Program-made: the position numbers and the translations under genes
Shown: positions 46,772 through 59,348 of the stretch, piece after piece
How the letters are laid out: every line of letters begins with the position of its first letter
Position numbering within the stretch: the stretch's first letter is position 1
Assembly (NCBI GenBank): GCA_932521035.1
Contig: OW051493.1
Location: 9,260,001-9,324,000, forward strand
DNA from: Oscheius dolichura
Taxonomy: Eukaryota > Nematoda > Chromadorea > Rhabditida > Rhabditidae
DNA: 64,000 nucleotides
Reading direction: 5' to 3'
Notes under the pieces: model-generated
The model's database searches: none
What the model saw: the letters and a program-made list of their open reading frames with translations, nothing else
What the model was told of the DNA's origin: nothing

Positions 46772-49700
46772 TTATTTGACCTCCCTCGCCTCCTCGTCAA
46801 TATATTTCATCGCCTCGTTCGTCGTCTCGCCTCCGTTCTTCTCAATCATCGGTATCGCTTCCGGGATGGTCTCGCCGTTTTGCTGCTTGGCAGCCTGCTT
46901 CGCTTCTCTTTTCTTCGGCGAGAGAATCATATCATCAAAGTGGAAAAAGGGGCGCTCAAAGGCCATTGAGAAGAAAAATGCCAGGGCATAGGAAACAAAG
47001 ACGGCTTCCATTGTATGGCGAAGCTGAAAAGAGCCGAATTTTTGCTGCTGCCGCACCCGCACTAGAAACTCGGCAGCGCCGCGCCTTGAACAGCTGTCGA
47101 CTATGGCCCGAGCTGCCGAGATTTTACGGGTGGGGGACTCACCATCTGGAAGAACGTCGTGAAATGGAACGGCTGCGGTCGGGACAAATTATAGGTCTGT
47201 AGGAGGATCGGGTGCAGGAGATAGGCACAGTAGGTGATCTTCGACAGGGGGATGAAGAGTTTCCATCCGAGGAAAGTGTTCACCGGGCCGCCGTTGCCCG
47301 TAGCACAGGCGAAGGCAACCCAAGACAGGGCGACGGCATAAGCTGGCCGTCCGAACAACGTGTACAGTATCCTCCACCAGTCGGAAATATCCCCCGTCTT
47401 GGCGTAGATCGTCAGCCCGAAGACTGAATAAACCCCGAGGATTGTTGACACCGTCCAACCCAGGAGCACTTGTGCCTGAGAAATGGAATAAAACCGGATC
47501 CGCGCCCGTAAGGCGCATTTATGGGGGGAAGCGCGCTATCTTTGCGCTCTTTCAGTGTGACAGTTTTATTATCTTTGGCATACTGTAATTAGCCAACTGG
47601 GACTATTGCACCAAAAAAGCGCAAAGCTAGCGCGCCTCCCCGAAAATGCGCCATACTGGCCCGGATCCAGTGTAGGTAGAAACGAACCTTGCTCAACTTG
47701 ACCCGCAGGTTGTTTTCCTTCGTCAAGTGGTTCAGAACATAGGCCACACAGACTCCGACAATGAATGGACCGCAGCGGACATATGGACGGATGTAGACGT
47801 CATTCCAATAGGCATCCAGGGAGTGGACACTGGAAAGAAATGGGAGGAATTACGGTAGAAACCCAAGACAGCTTTTATAAACCCGTCTCCGGCACCAGGA
47901 GGCCATTTTTCCCTGTTAGATGTCCCGTGAAAAGCCTGTTATCAGTCCAAAATTCCTCGGGAAGTCTTCGAAAGCCACTGGATATGCTTTCAGCTCCTTT
48001 CAGCCTCTACTGGGAATATTTCTAACTTTATAAGCTACGGTATATGTCGGGCTCTGGGTTGAAGAATCCGTCTAGGACCGGGAAAATTGCTATTTTCCCG
48101 CCTTTCCCCATTTTGACCCAAAATACGGTTAAACCCCTCTTTCTCCTCGTTCTGTGTATTGTATACGGTAGAATTTAATGCCCTTGGTGTAATATTTTTG
48201 AAAATTCTGCTCCAAGTGGAGTCCAAGAGCTCAAAATCCCCGCCTGGCGCGCTTTACCCTGGGAAATCCAAATTTCTCGCTCTGGAGACATTTAACCGCG
48301 TTTGAAATGGCGCCCTGGGCGAGTTCTCGCCACGAGTTCCCATTATTTTCAGGAGAACGTCTCCAAAAGCGGTACGGTTATAGACTCACATCTGCAACTT
48401 GGCAGTTAAAATGGGTGCCGGCGGATAATCATTGACGGTGACGATCCAGAGATGAATTATCGAGGAGGCGGCCATCAGCACAGTGCTCACAATGAATCCC
48501 CACTTCATACTTCTTAATAGAATTTGGATAATTAGGGAGAAATTTTGGGGGAAAATACTTGCAGAAGGTGATGACGAGGATCGGAGCCAGGGCGATGTGC
48601 AGCTGCATGTCGTTGGCCAGGTACCATGTCCAGCACATACACTAAAAGGGGAAGGATGTAAGATAGGGGGATACGGTAGAACTGACACATTCCTTGTCCT
48701 GGAGCAGGAAATTATTCAGATAGATGAAGTTAGTCCAGCCACTCACTTGGCAACCCTGAAATTTCGATGATTTTTAGCATTTTATCAGACGATTTTAGTG
48801 TCAAAATGTAGCCCAGGAAATTCTCTACAAGAGCATATATTTTATAGAATTAGTCGTCTAAATTTAAAGAAATGGGAGACGTAAAACGGTACAGTTCCCC
48901 TGGCGCGCCCATTTGGTATATTGCAATGCGGCGCGGCTGTCCGATCTGGCAAGTAGCGCTCGATGACGTCAGCTAGTCTTTGGTTCGATCCTCCTCGCTT
49001 ATTTTGTCTTTTCCTTTTTATTTTTTTGACTTTTCTTTACTAATTTGACTACGGTGGATCGAACAAGCTGGGTTGTTTTAAAATTTAACCAGAGATTCTA
49101 AAGATCTGGGCGCGATGGGCCTGTTTTATAGGGAAAATGAGGATTTTTAAAGGAACCCCCGCTTTTTTTTAATTTGGCCAGTTCCCGCCTTACCTGAGAT
49201 TCAATTGGTCTCCAGAAGGGTCCCGACGAGAGATATGTGAAGAGAGTCACGTTAAAAAGCATAATAACGGCGTATGTCGGCGTCAGGCGAGTATATCTCT
49301 TGAAGGCAATCATCAGCCAAATTATTGGGCTTGTAAAATTACGCAAGGTTCTCAATTTCAATACCCTTTTGAAGAAGAGATACGAGGAGAGCATTCCACT
49401 AAAAACGGGGGTATTTAAATTTAAGGAAAGGAGAGCAAACCTCAAAAAGAAGAAAGAGTCCACTGCCAATGGGGCTTGCACAATGATCTGGGTATAAAAC
49501 ATCTTGGGGAAGTTGATCAGTGTCGGGATCAGGTTGTCTTAAATTATTTTGTTATCTTCAATAAAAAAGGAGAGAAAAAAATACGGTATTACTTTTAAAC
49601 GAAGGCCAGAGGTCCGCCAGCTTGATCCGGGCCAGTAAGGCGCATTTTTGGCGCCTGCGCGCCAGTTGTGCGCTTTTTTGGTGCATACGGTATATTCTAA

Positions 49701-52700
49701 TTACAGTATGCCAAATATCATATAACTATTGCACTGAAAAAGCGCAAATCCCGCAAAATTTCTCCAAACATTGGCTTTATTAGAGTGTTCCCAACCCAAT
49801 TGCCCCCCTGCGCCCGCGCCCGTAAAATCTCGGCAGCTGCGCGGTCTTTCTGCCGCGCCTGATTTCTTCAGGCCTCCCAGCTGCCGAGATGCTACGGGTG
49901 CGGAGAACAGGATTTCTGACCCCTACCTGTGGTCAAGCTCTTCCCAATATAATAATAAGTATGGCCGAGAATGATCCAACACATACTGAGTACTCTCATC
50001 CCGTGGAGACAGTCAATATCTCCCTAAAATAGCCATTTTCCCAAATATAAAAAGCTCACGTCGTTCTTCTTCGTGTTCAGGACCCATTGGCCATTTGTAT
50101 AGACACTGTAGGCCAGGACAACTCGGACGAAGAGATCTAAAAATGGGCTGATGGTCACCAATTTTAGAGGGAGAATATACGGGATTTATCCTTGTGTGTT
50201 TTAGCCACCGGCGGGGGTAGCTTCTCCAACTCTGCTTGAAATACGAATAGGTCATATAGGGTACCGAAGACCATCATAACGACGGTGAAAATGACGAAAT
50301 AACTGAAACAGGATCGCCATTTTTGAGGAATTTGGAGAGATAGAGTCCAGGAAGGGGCAGGATACCGTAACCTGGGGAATGGGCAGTCGAACAGTGGGCT
50401 GTCGAGCAGTTTGGCGGGAGAGAACTTACAGTGCCCACATGGCCAGTCGATTATTGCTCATGGCCGTTTCTTCGTTTTCCTGGCGACATTCCACCGCCAC
50501 CTCGCAGACAATATCCCGACCTGTGGCTCCTTCAGCTGCTCGGATAGCTGGAAAATATGGATTTACGGCCATTTTAGGAGAACAGAGAGACTGCCAGCGC
50601 AATCCGGGCCCGTATGGCGTATTTCTGGTGCAAGCATGCCAGCTTTGCGCTTTTTCGGTGCAATAGGCCCTGTAGACTAATTACAGTATGCTAAATGTTG
50701 TAGAACTCCTGCACCGGGAAAAAAGCTTACGCGGTTCCCCCGAAAATGCGCCTTACTGGCGCGGATCCGGTTCCTCGTGTTTTGCAGTCATTTTTTCTAT
50801 TTTTTTTATTCAGTTTTTTGATGATTTCCAAACTTGGGATAAATTAAAGGACTAAATTAGATAAAATATGTTATCACCGGGTTACTGTAGCTTACCGTAG
50901 GTTAACATCCTTGAAACGTCATGATTCGTACAAGAATCCGGCATACAGACGCCAAAATTCAACATTGGGATAAGGTCGAAACATTGCCCGTCGTCTGCCG
51001 GTTCTGTCGTATTTTCTGCTGGATTTGGGCTGAAATTAGAGCGGGATTACGGTAGGAGGGGGCCGACTCACAAGCAGTGGCCATCCACCGGCCCCGTCTT
51101 GGCCAGGGCCTTCAATGGGTTGTCCCTCTCGTAGGCCGACAAGTGGGCCAGACAGTACTGGCCATTCCACTTCTGTCTATCATATTATTTTATTTTTTCG
51201 GGGAGAAATTAACTGACCCTTGGGAATTCTTGGTTACCTGGATCTTGCGACAGGTGGCCCACGAACCGATCCAGAGATTATTGCCGCCTAATATTCCCGA
51301 CGGGACTTTTCCTATCGAATCCAGAACTGAAAAATAGGGGAAAATAGAATGTTTTTTTTCTTTTTAGAGAGATAAAAATAGGGAAAAAGCTGTTTTTCCT
51401 GGAATTTTCTAGCCATTTTCAAGCCAAGACCGCATGCTAATGGACCAAAATGAGCCGGCGCGCCTTTTCGGCCCTTAGACCTGTACCCAGTCAAAATTTT
51501 TAGTTGTAGCTTATTTAGTAGATCACGAGCTACATTATGGTATCCTCAAAATTGAGATTTCACTATATAGTACAGAATAAATTAGAGAGTTATGCCATTT
51601 TGACCTTATTTTCCAAATTTTTGGGTTAAGCTCTCAATTATGAGCATTTTCTATGGAAAATCTTATCAATGAGGACATCGGAAGATAGCCTTTGATCTCC
51701 TGAATCGACTGCAGTAAAAAATTCTGGTCGAAATAAGCCATAAAACGGTAAAAAGCTCGATAAACAACCACGTCTCTTTTCGCCACCGCACCCGTAAAAT
51801 CTCGGCATCTGCGCGCCCAGAAAAGGTGGCGCCCACTTTCAAAAACCTTTCATCTGCAGAGATCATGCGGGTGTAGAATTTCACAGCCATTCTTTGTTCC
51901 ACGCGTTTTTTTCTATTTTTTTTTTCATACTCACCATCAAAAATCCATGCTCTCTCATTCCTTTTCTGCTGATTTAACGGCGTGCACTTGCAATCCGTAC
52001 AGTTTTTTGTCTCCTCCACATATGTTGCATATTCTACGGCTGTCCATGCCAAATATACCATATCATATGTACATTCTATAGAAATATTGTTAATATTATA
52101 TTACTATTATTGTAAACTATACCCGGCGAGATATCGTATTGTTTTAATTTCTCAACCATTTGAAATGCAAGCTTTACAAAATCAACGTCGCCTTTTTGCA
52201 TTCCTAGACGATATGCTTCGGCATAATTAAAGAAATGCTTAAAAAAGTCCAAATCTAAGATTAGCTGCTTGTCGGAATCGGCTAGCAGATGAGTGAATAG
52301 CGATCCCATAACCTAAAAATTATAAATATTGAAATTTTTACATAATAACCCAATTTTTCTTCTATTTTCTGTATTTTCCTCATTGAAATATCGTGTTTCT
52401 TATAAAAAATAATCTAAATTTTAGCTAGATAATTTTAAAAAATAATAAAAATTGAAATCTGCATGAAATAATTAAATTTTTTCTTCTATTTTTGTACTTT
52501 GCCCGGTGAAACCTCATTTTCTCTGATAAGCAACAGTCTAATCCCTTTAATAGTGATTTTCTCGTGATCAATTCTTTCTAGTTGAGTGACAGCCGCCTGT
52601 CGATGCGCTATAATCAAGCGCTGAGGACAGTTTTACGGGTCAGATGGTTGACATAGTTGTACAGACGGACACCGATAACAGACCTCGGTCTCCTCCTCGT

Positions 52701-53001
52701 CGTATTCCACGTCGCTGTCGAAGAGATCCCTCTTCAGTCGACGGCTTTGACTCCTATCGAAGAGGGCTCTCGCCTCGGTCGAGAGGAGACTCCGATCCGC
52801 TTGACCAGTCCATGGTAAATCTGAAAACTGTCTTCCTCTTTTCCTTTCGGAACTGTTCGCCGAATCGTATTGATTTCTTCCTTTGTGTAAATAGAACACA
52901 TGCGGTCTTGTGTCGACCTCCTTTTTAAAAACAAACTGTGACCCACCATGAATAGCCGGGAGCACGGCGACTGGCAGCAGTAGGAAGAAGAGGGCACGCA
53001 T
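46772..53001 (-). CDS. NRF-6-like membrane acyltransferase (Acyltransferase 3)
   Basis: This is a multi-pass membrane protein of the nose-resistant-to-fluoxetine family. The start MRALFFLLLPVAVLPAIHG is a signal peptide. The extracellular NRF domain has LDLDFFKHFFNYAEAYRLGM, CTYDM, DSIGKVPSGILGGNNLWIGS, ATCRKI, QYCLAHLS, PMLNFGVCMPDSCTNHDVSR. The acyltransferase-3 domain opens DCLHGMRVLSMCWIILGHTY and continues through about ten membrane segments (FIYLNNFLLQDKEC, PYVRCGPFIVGVCVAYVL, TYCAYLLHPILLQTYN). The cytoplasmic tail ends DEEAREVK (stop 46772). The substrate is unknown; C. elegans relatives act in lipid and yolk transport. The join of the signal-peptide exons (52690-53001) to the next exon at 52313 uses a weak GTCTGT donor; those exons might be a separate small secreted protein. 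Introns carry hairpins of both families. Confidence 0.8.
47047..47135. repeat. Hairpin element family A, copy 8
   Basis: Left arm CACCCGCACTAGAAACTCGG is degraded; right arm CTGCCGAGATTTTACGGGTG matches consensus. It lies in an intron of the NRF-6-like gene. Confidence 0.75.
47492..47669. repeat. Hairpin element family B, full copy
   Basis: Arms GTAAGGCGCATTTATGGGGG and CCGAAAATGCGCCATACTGG with GGATCC at both outer ends. The centre holds TACTGTAATTAG. It lies in an intron of the NRF-6-like gene. Confidence 0.85.
48918..49025 (+). repeat. Chimeric pol III unit with 5S-like and tRNA-like parts
   Basis: GTCCGATCTGGCAAGTA (about 48938) matches the 5S internal control region seen at 12.5 and 13.3 kb. 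About 30 bases later a tRNA B box GGTTCGATCC (48982) appears, followed by T-runs. It lies in an intron of the NRF-6-like gene. It may be a short interspersed element with a mixed promoter. Confidence 0.45.
49622..49757. repeat. Hairpin element family B, truncated copy
   Basis: The left arm GATCCGGGCCAGTAAGGCGC is complete. The right arm starts (TTGCACTGAAAAAGCGCAAA) but its outer part is missing. Confidence 0.75.
49810..49906. repeat. Hairpin element family A, copy 9
   Basis: GCGCCCGTAAAATCTCGGCAG and CTGCCGAGATGCTACGGGTG arms. It follows 53 bases after a truncated family B copy, in the NRF-6-like gene. Confidence 0.85.
50598..50770. repeat. Hairpin element family B, full copy
   Basis: Arms ATCCGGGCCCGTATGGCGTA and AATGCGCCTTACTGGCGCGG; inner arms TTGCGCTTTTTCGGTGCAAT and TGCACCGGGAAAAAAGC. 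It lies in the NRF-6-like gene. Confidence 0.85.
51780..51877. repeat. Hairpin element family A, copy 10
   Basis: GCACCCGTAAAATCTCGGCAT and ATCTGCAGAGATCATGCGGG arms; the right arm has several changes. It is the rightmost copy in the window. Confidence 0.8.
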
Positions 53002-53252
53002 ACTCGCTCTGCGTCTTATCAGCGAGATAGCGCGAACGACAGAAAGGACGATTGCGCCTTTTTTCAGCCGACTGATGGTTCTACTATTCGGCGCCCGGAA
53101 TTATCGAACGCCATTATGTTAGTCACTGGAACGCTATGGGGAAAAGGATCTTTACTCACTAACAGACAGAAATGTAGATCAATTTTGATGAGTGACAACA
53201 GTTAAAAAATTAAAATGAACGAATCAACAACATACAATTGCAGTTGGGTTCT

Positions 53253-54645
53253 TCACATAGGCGGAGGTGGTGGCATTGGCGGACGACCATAGTTTCCGGG
53301 CATTGGAGGCGGCATCGGGGGACGGCCTGGTGGAGGAGGAGGTCCAGGTGGAGGCGGAGGAACACCACCAAAACGACTGAAATTAGATGAATTACAAATG
53401 AAACGAAAAGAAAAACACACCCAGGAGGAGGTGGTGGTGGAGGGACGCTTCCAGAAGGTGGTGGATATCCTCCCCGCGAAGGTGGCGGCGGAGGAGGCGT
53501 TGGCATTCCTGCGGTAAACGGTGGATGGGGGACACTCCATCCGGCTGAAGGAGGCGGAGGAGGGCGAGGAGTCGGAGGCACAGGAGGAGGTGGAGGTGGC
53601 ATTGGTGTGCCGCCGATTTGAGGAACTCCTAACGCTGGAGCCACCATTCCGTAGTTAATGCCAACATGACCTCCAAGACCGGCCATTTGAGCAATCATTG
53701 AAGTCGGCACATTGTATGGCTGACGACCGGGCGCAACGTCCGAGAACATCTAAATTTACGTTATGGTAACATCAATAAAACGGCATACTTGATTTGGCCT
53801 GTCTTTTGCCTGGAACAATGGATTTTGAGCAGCTAGCATACGCTCAGCGGCAGTACCGTGTCTCTCGCCCTTGGTATCTTTTTTGAATGCATAGGATACA
53901 CTTATTGCTCTAAACCGGGTAACTATAATCGGGTATAAAACGAAGCTACCTATTACAAAGGAACTGTCCATTCATAGCCTCCATTGCTGCATCAGAAGCT
54001 TCGAATGATGCAAAATTGATAAACGCAAATCCTTTACTGTTACCAGTATCAGTATCTCTCATAATTTTAGGTACCTAAATTGATTACTAAATATTATACT
54101 AAAACTATCGCACTTGTAAAATAACACCGAATGCACTGAACGTATCATAAAGAAGCTTTTCGTCGACTTCGGGGTCCAAGTTGCCAACAAAAATATTTGC
54201 TCCGACATCCATATTCTTTTCATGGGCACTAGCTTTATTTACCTAGAAAAATTAAAGTAAAACAATACGAAAATACTTACCTTTATCGGTTTACCAAACA
54301 GTTTAATCATATTTAGAATTTTCATAGCATAATCAGCGTCCTCTTCGGACATGAACTCCACAAAGCCAAAGCTGAAAATATTATTTACAAATTTATGATT
54401 GCATAACATTTACAGAGCATGAAATTATTTGAAACAGAAACTGACCCTTGGTGATTTGCTGTAACTCTGTCTTTAGGCATATTGACACTAGCTACTGGCC
54501 CAGCTTGCACCATCAATTCCCATAGAAGAGCCTCATTTACTTTTTCGTCCAAGCCTCCAATATAAATCGTGGCATCTAAAAAAATTAGCATCACAGACAT
54601 AACGAGTTTACCTTGATTTCGTTCAACTATTGGACCAGCCGACAT
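53253..54645 (-). CDS. sap-49: Splicing factor 3B subunit 4 (SF3B4/SAP49)
   Basis: This is a U2 snRNP protein that contacts pre-mRNA upstream of the branch site. Start [20 protein letters not shown]; two RRM domains follow. RRM1 has [10 protein letters not shown] and [22 protein letters not shown]2 has [19 protein letters not shown] and [20 protein letters not shown]. The SF3B4 link segment [20 protein letters not shown] with [14 protein letters not shown] comes next. The C-terminal third is Pro/Gly-rich ([20 protein letters not shown]) and ends at 53253. Seven or so short introns. The start is 145 bases downstream of the ARP6 stop on the same strand, a spacing typical of nematode operons. 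Confidence 0.93.
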
Positions 54646-54790
54646 TTAGCCTATAACGAGTGAATTATAAAGTAGAACATTAAAAAAATATGAAACTATA
54701 TCGTAGGATTCACGAAAAGGGATGATAGGAGCAACCCCAATAAAGCAACAGAAAACATATATTTAGATCGAAACATACATAAATTAAAAC

Positions 54791-56367
54791 TTAACAATTA
54801 GTGTCAACAAAATCATGAAATCGTTTAGATATAGCGTCGCCTTCTTCTTCCCAATCGGCATGGCTAATAAAACGACTTTTGAGTAAACCTTGCTTCGCAG
54901 CATTCTTCGCATTATGCCAAGCGTGTGTTACAGGATCAATAATATTGATGAACTCTGGTTCATAGCCTTGTTCTAATAATGAGTTTAGTTCAAGTTTCCT
55001 AAAAGCACAATCCTCATAGCAAGAAACAAAAAGAACGCACAATCTTTCCTTAAAATTAGGGAACTTCGACGATCCTCCAGTAACAATAATATTTCTGGCT
55101 AATGCACATCGCAAATTTTGTGGGCATCGTTTGATCACTTCAGCAGCTGCTTCCGCAACACCCATTTGTTCAAGTAATATATTAGATGGCCTTTAAAAAA
55201 TTATAAATAAAACACATGTAAAATAAAGATGTTACCGAAAAAGAGCTTCTGGCAACATGAAACGCTCATGGTTAACGGAAATAACTTGTCCTTGCTCTTG
55301 GGCAGTTCCAGGAATGCGAACGTAACCTCTCATGCGTTCCATAAAATCGGGTAAAACATATTCTCGTTTTATCACATTTCGCTTGTCTTTTAGTCTGCAA
55401 AAAAAACATTTGAATAAGAAGAGAGAAAAACCTTGCTATATCTAAATCCTTTTCAACATCTAAAGAAACAAAGCAGCAATCCTCTTTACACTCATTTACA
55501 ACGTATGTTTCTTCCATTACATTCACCTCTCGATATGATATCCACTCTTTTAACTGATTTGTTAGTATCTTCCCTCCTAAATCTATTCTGAAATCAGCTA
55601 TGGGTAACATCATCCACTGTCTTACCGTAAAATAGCATTTTGTATTGGTCTTCCTTGAAGAAACGCAGCTACTGTTGTACACGAAAATCCAACGTCAATA
55701 ACAAGTGCAACGCTATCAGAGGAAAGCGATGAAAATGCAGGAGCTAAAATTGCTTCATAAGAAATATGAAAGACGTAGAGAAGCAAACATTGGATGTACT
55801 ACAAAATAATCGATGTAAGCTTGCCTGATGACTTGAACAAATGGCCAAACTCGTAAGTTTCAAAGACAATTTCATATGATTCATCTTTTATAGCTGGAAT
55901 CAGATAGTTCAAATCCGTTAGCACTAATTTTGAATGTTTAGCATTAGGTAAATATGATTTTAAAATTTTATCCCATACTTGTTGTTGAACGTCCCAATTC
56001 ACTGAAAAAGAATAAATATTATTAATACAAATAGACCAAACCTAAATACCCCTTTTCACAAGGATATGTGAAGAAGATGCCGCTTTTATCATGACATTCG
56101 TTAATTTCACTGCCGATAAAGACTCTTTTCCGATCATATTTCGATTTGAAAATACAATTTGGGACTATACTGAAAAATATCGATTCACAAAAGCACGTAT
56201 ATCTACTAGATAAAAATTTAGCAAGAACGGATAAAAGCAAAAGAAGAAGAGAAGTTTTCGAAAATCAGAATTTGAACGAACCTTGGGTCTGCGTCTCTGC
56301 TTGTGCCTACGCGGACTGAATATGCTCCATTATCTAAAATAATGGTTTCTGAAGTGGCATGTACCAT
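54791..56367 (-). CDS. arp-6: Actin-related protein 6
   Basis: This is a nuclear actin-related protein, a subunit of the SWR1/SRCAP-type complex that loads histone H2A.Z. Start MVHATSETIILDNGAYSVRV, then VPNCIFKSKYDRKRVFIGSE, CEKGYLVNWDVQQQVWDKIL, ALVIDVGFSCTTVAAFLQGR (phosphate-binding loop region), IDLGGKILTNQLKEWISYRE with VNVMEETYVVNECKEDCCFV, and ARNIIVTGGSSKFPNFKERL near the C terminus. The KGYLVNWDVQ and GGKILTNQLKE..ISYRE motifs are characteristic of ARP6 rather than actin. About 420 residues. Stop at 54791. It is the upstream partner of SF3B4 in a probable operon. Confidence 0.92.
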
Positions 56368-56549
56368 TTAGAGCTCTCCTAAATTGAAAAAATAGAATAA
56401 ATAATGTATATAATGAATAAAATATGCAACTGAAGCAATATCAAAGATGTATCGAATAAATACAAATAATACGAACAACCAGAATTTATTTGAGCACCCC
56501 GAATCGAAAGATCACAGCATGGCAAGTGATAGAATGACTAACAAGAGAA

Positions 56550-57325
56550 CTAATTTCTCCATCCAAGCATGGATGGGCCAGGGCCCGGCTTCATTGCCGA
56601 GTTATCTGACAAAAGACCGACAAATCTAGCAAACTGTCGATCTCGATGTTCGGCATCCGCCAGCGGCGTCCAACTCTGGTCATATTCAAGGCGAAACGAC
56701 CCCACAAATTCTTCGTGCTTTTCAGTTTTTTGCCACTCCTCAGGAGCAAGCAATGAGAAATATCTGCAATTTTTGTGGGATGAAGTGAAAGACAAGATGA
56801 CCGAAAAAGATCAGCAAAAGTTTAACCTGTAGCCGTCTGCCCGCCGGTAGAGGTGATATACCCGTCCAGGATGCTTTTGCATGTTGCAGGGCACGGAATG
56901 AAGATCTTCGTCACGAGAGGCATCTTCCAGTACTTTTTTTGCGGCCTATGCTATCAACTAATACAATATGGTCCACTTTACCAAATGCAGATGTTCCATT
57001 TGATCTGCTATTTGTTTCAGACGATCGCAAGCTCTCTCTTTCACCAACCCGCTACAATCACATTAATCTGGCATGGAGGACTACCCACCGGGCCGTTGTA
57101 ATTTGGGAAGCTAGACCGACCAAATCATCTGGTGCATGAATGCGGTCGGATTGACGAACACTAACAACAGCCCGTTCCTCCTCATTTCTGGGCTGGACGA
57201 AGTTCAGTCCTATGTTCTTCACATTTTAAGAATGATATCCTCTAACCCAAATTGTCGCTTTCCCCAAGCCGGTGCACCACGTCGGCTTCCCCATCCGGTT
57301 CATCAACTTCCATCTGAAGGTTCAT
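56550..57325 (-). CDS. DUF2452 protein (C1orf50-like)
   Basis: This is a conserved soluble eukaryotic protein of unknown biochemical role. Start [20 protein letters not shown]; a 38-nt intron; [20 protein letters not shown]; a 37-nt intron; [20 protein letters not shown]; a 36-nt intron; [69 protein letters not shown]. These blocks line up with human C1orf50 across its length. The end is [10 protein letters not shown] (stop 56550). About 235 residues. It sits between alpha-tubulin and ARP6, all minus strand, with gaps of 253 and 183 bases. Confidence 0.85.
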
Positions 57326-57349
57326 GGTAAACAACGAGACGAAATTTAG

Positions 57350-57365
57350 CCCCCCCCCCCCCCCC
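57350..57365. repeat. C16/G16 homopolymer
   Basis: Sixteen consecutive C on the plus strand lie 24 bases upstream of the DUF2452 start codon. Such runs are rare and unstable; length may vary between individuals or be affected by sequencing. Confidence 0.9.
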
Positions 57366-57577
57366 ATCAGTAGTATCCTTTCCTAGCGTTACATGCGAGT
57401 GAGCTACAACTTTCCTAGCACCCCAAATATCGAACATGACTCGTGTTATTTTATCACGATCCCTCCAATCATCTATCAAACCAAACCCGATAAACCATTG
57501 GAAGCAACCCAAAGAACATGAACACGTTGTATAATAAATACAAAGTTTATATAGTAAATTCATACAATAACGACAGC

Positions 57578-59348
<1,771 letters not shown>

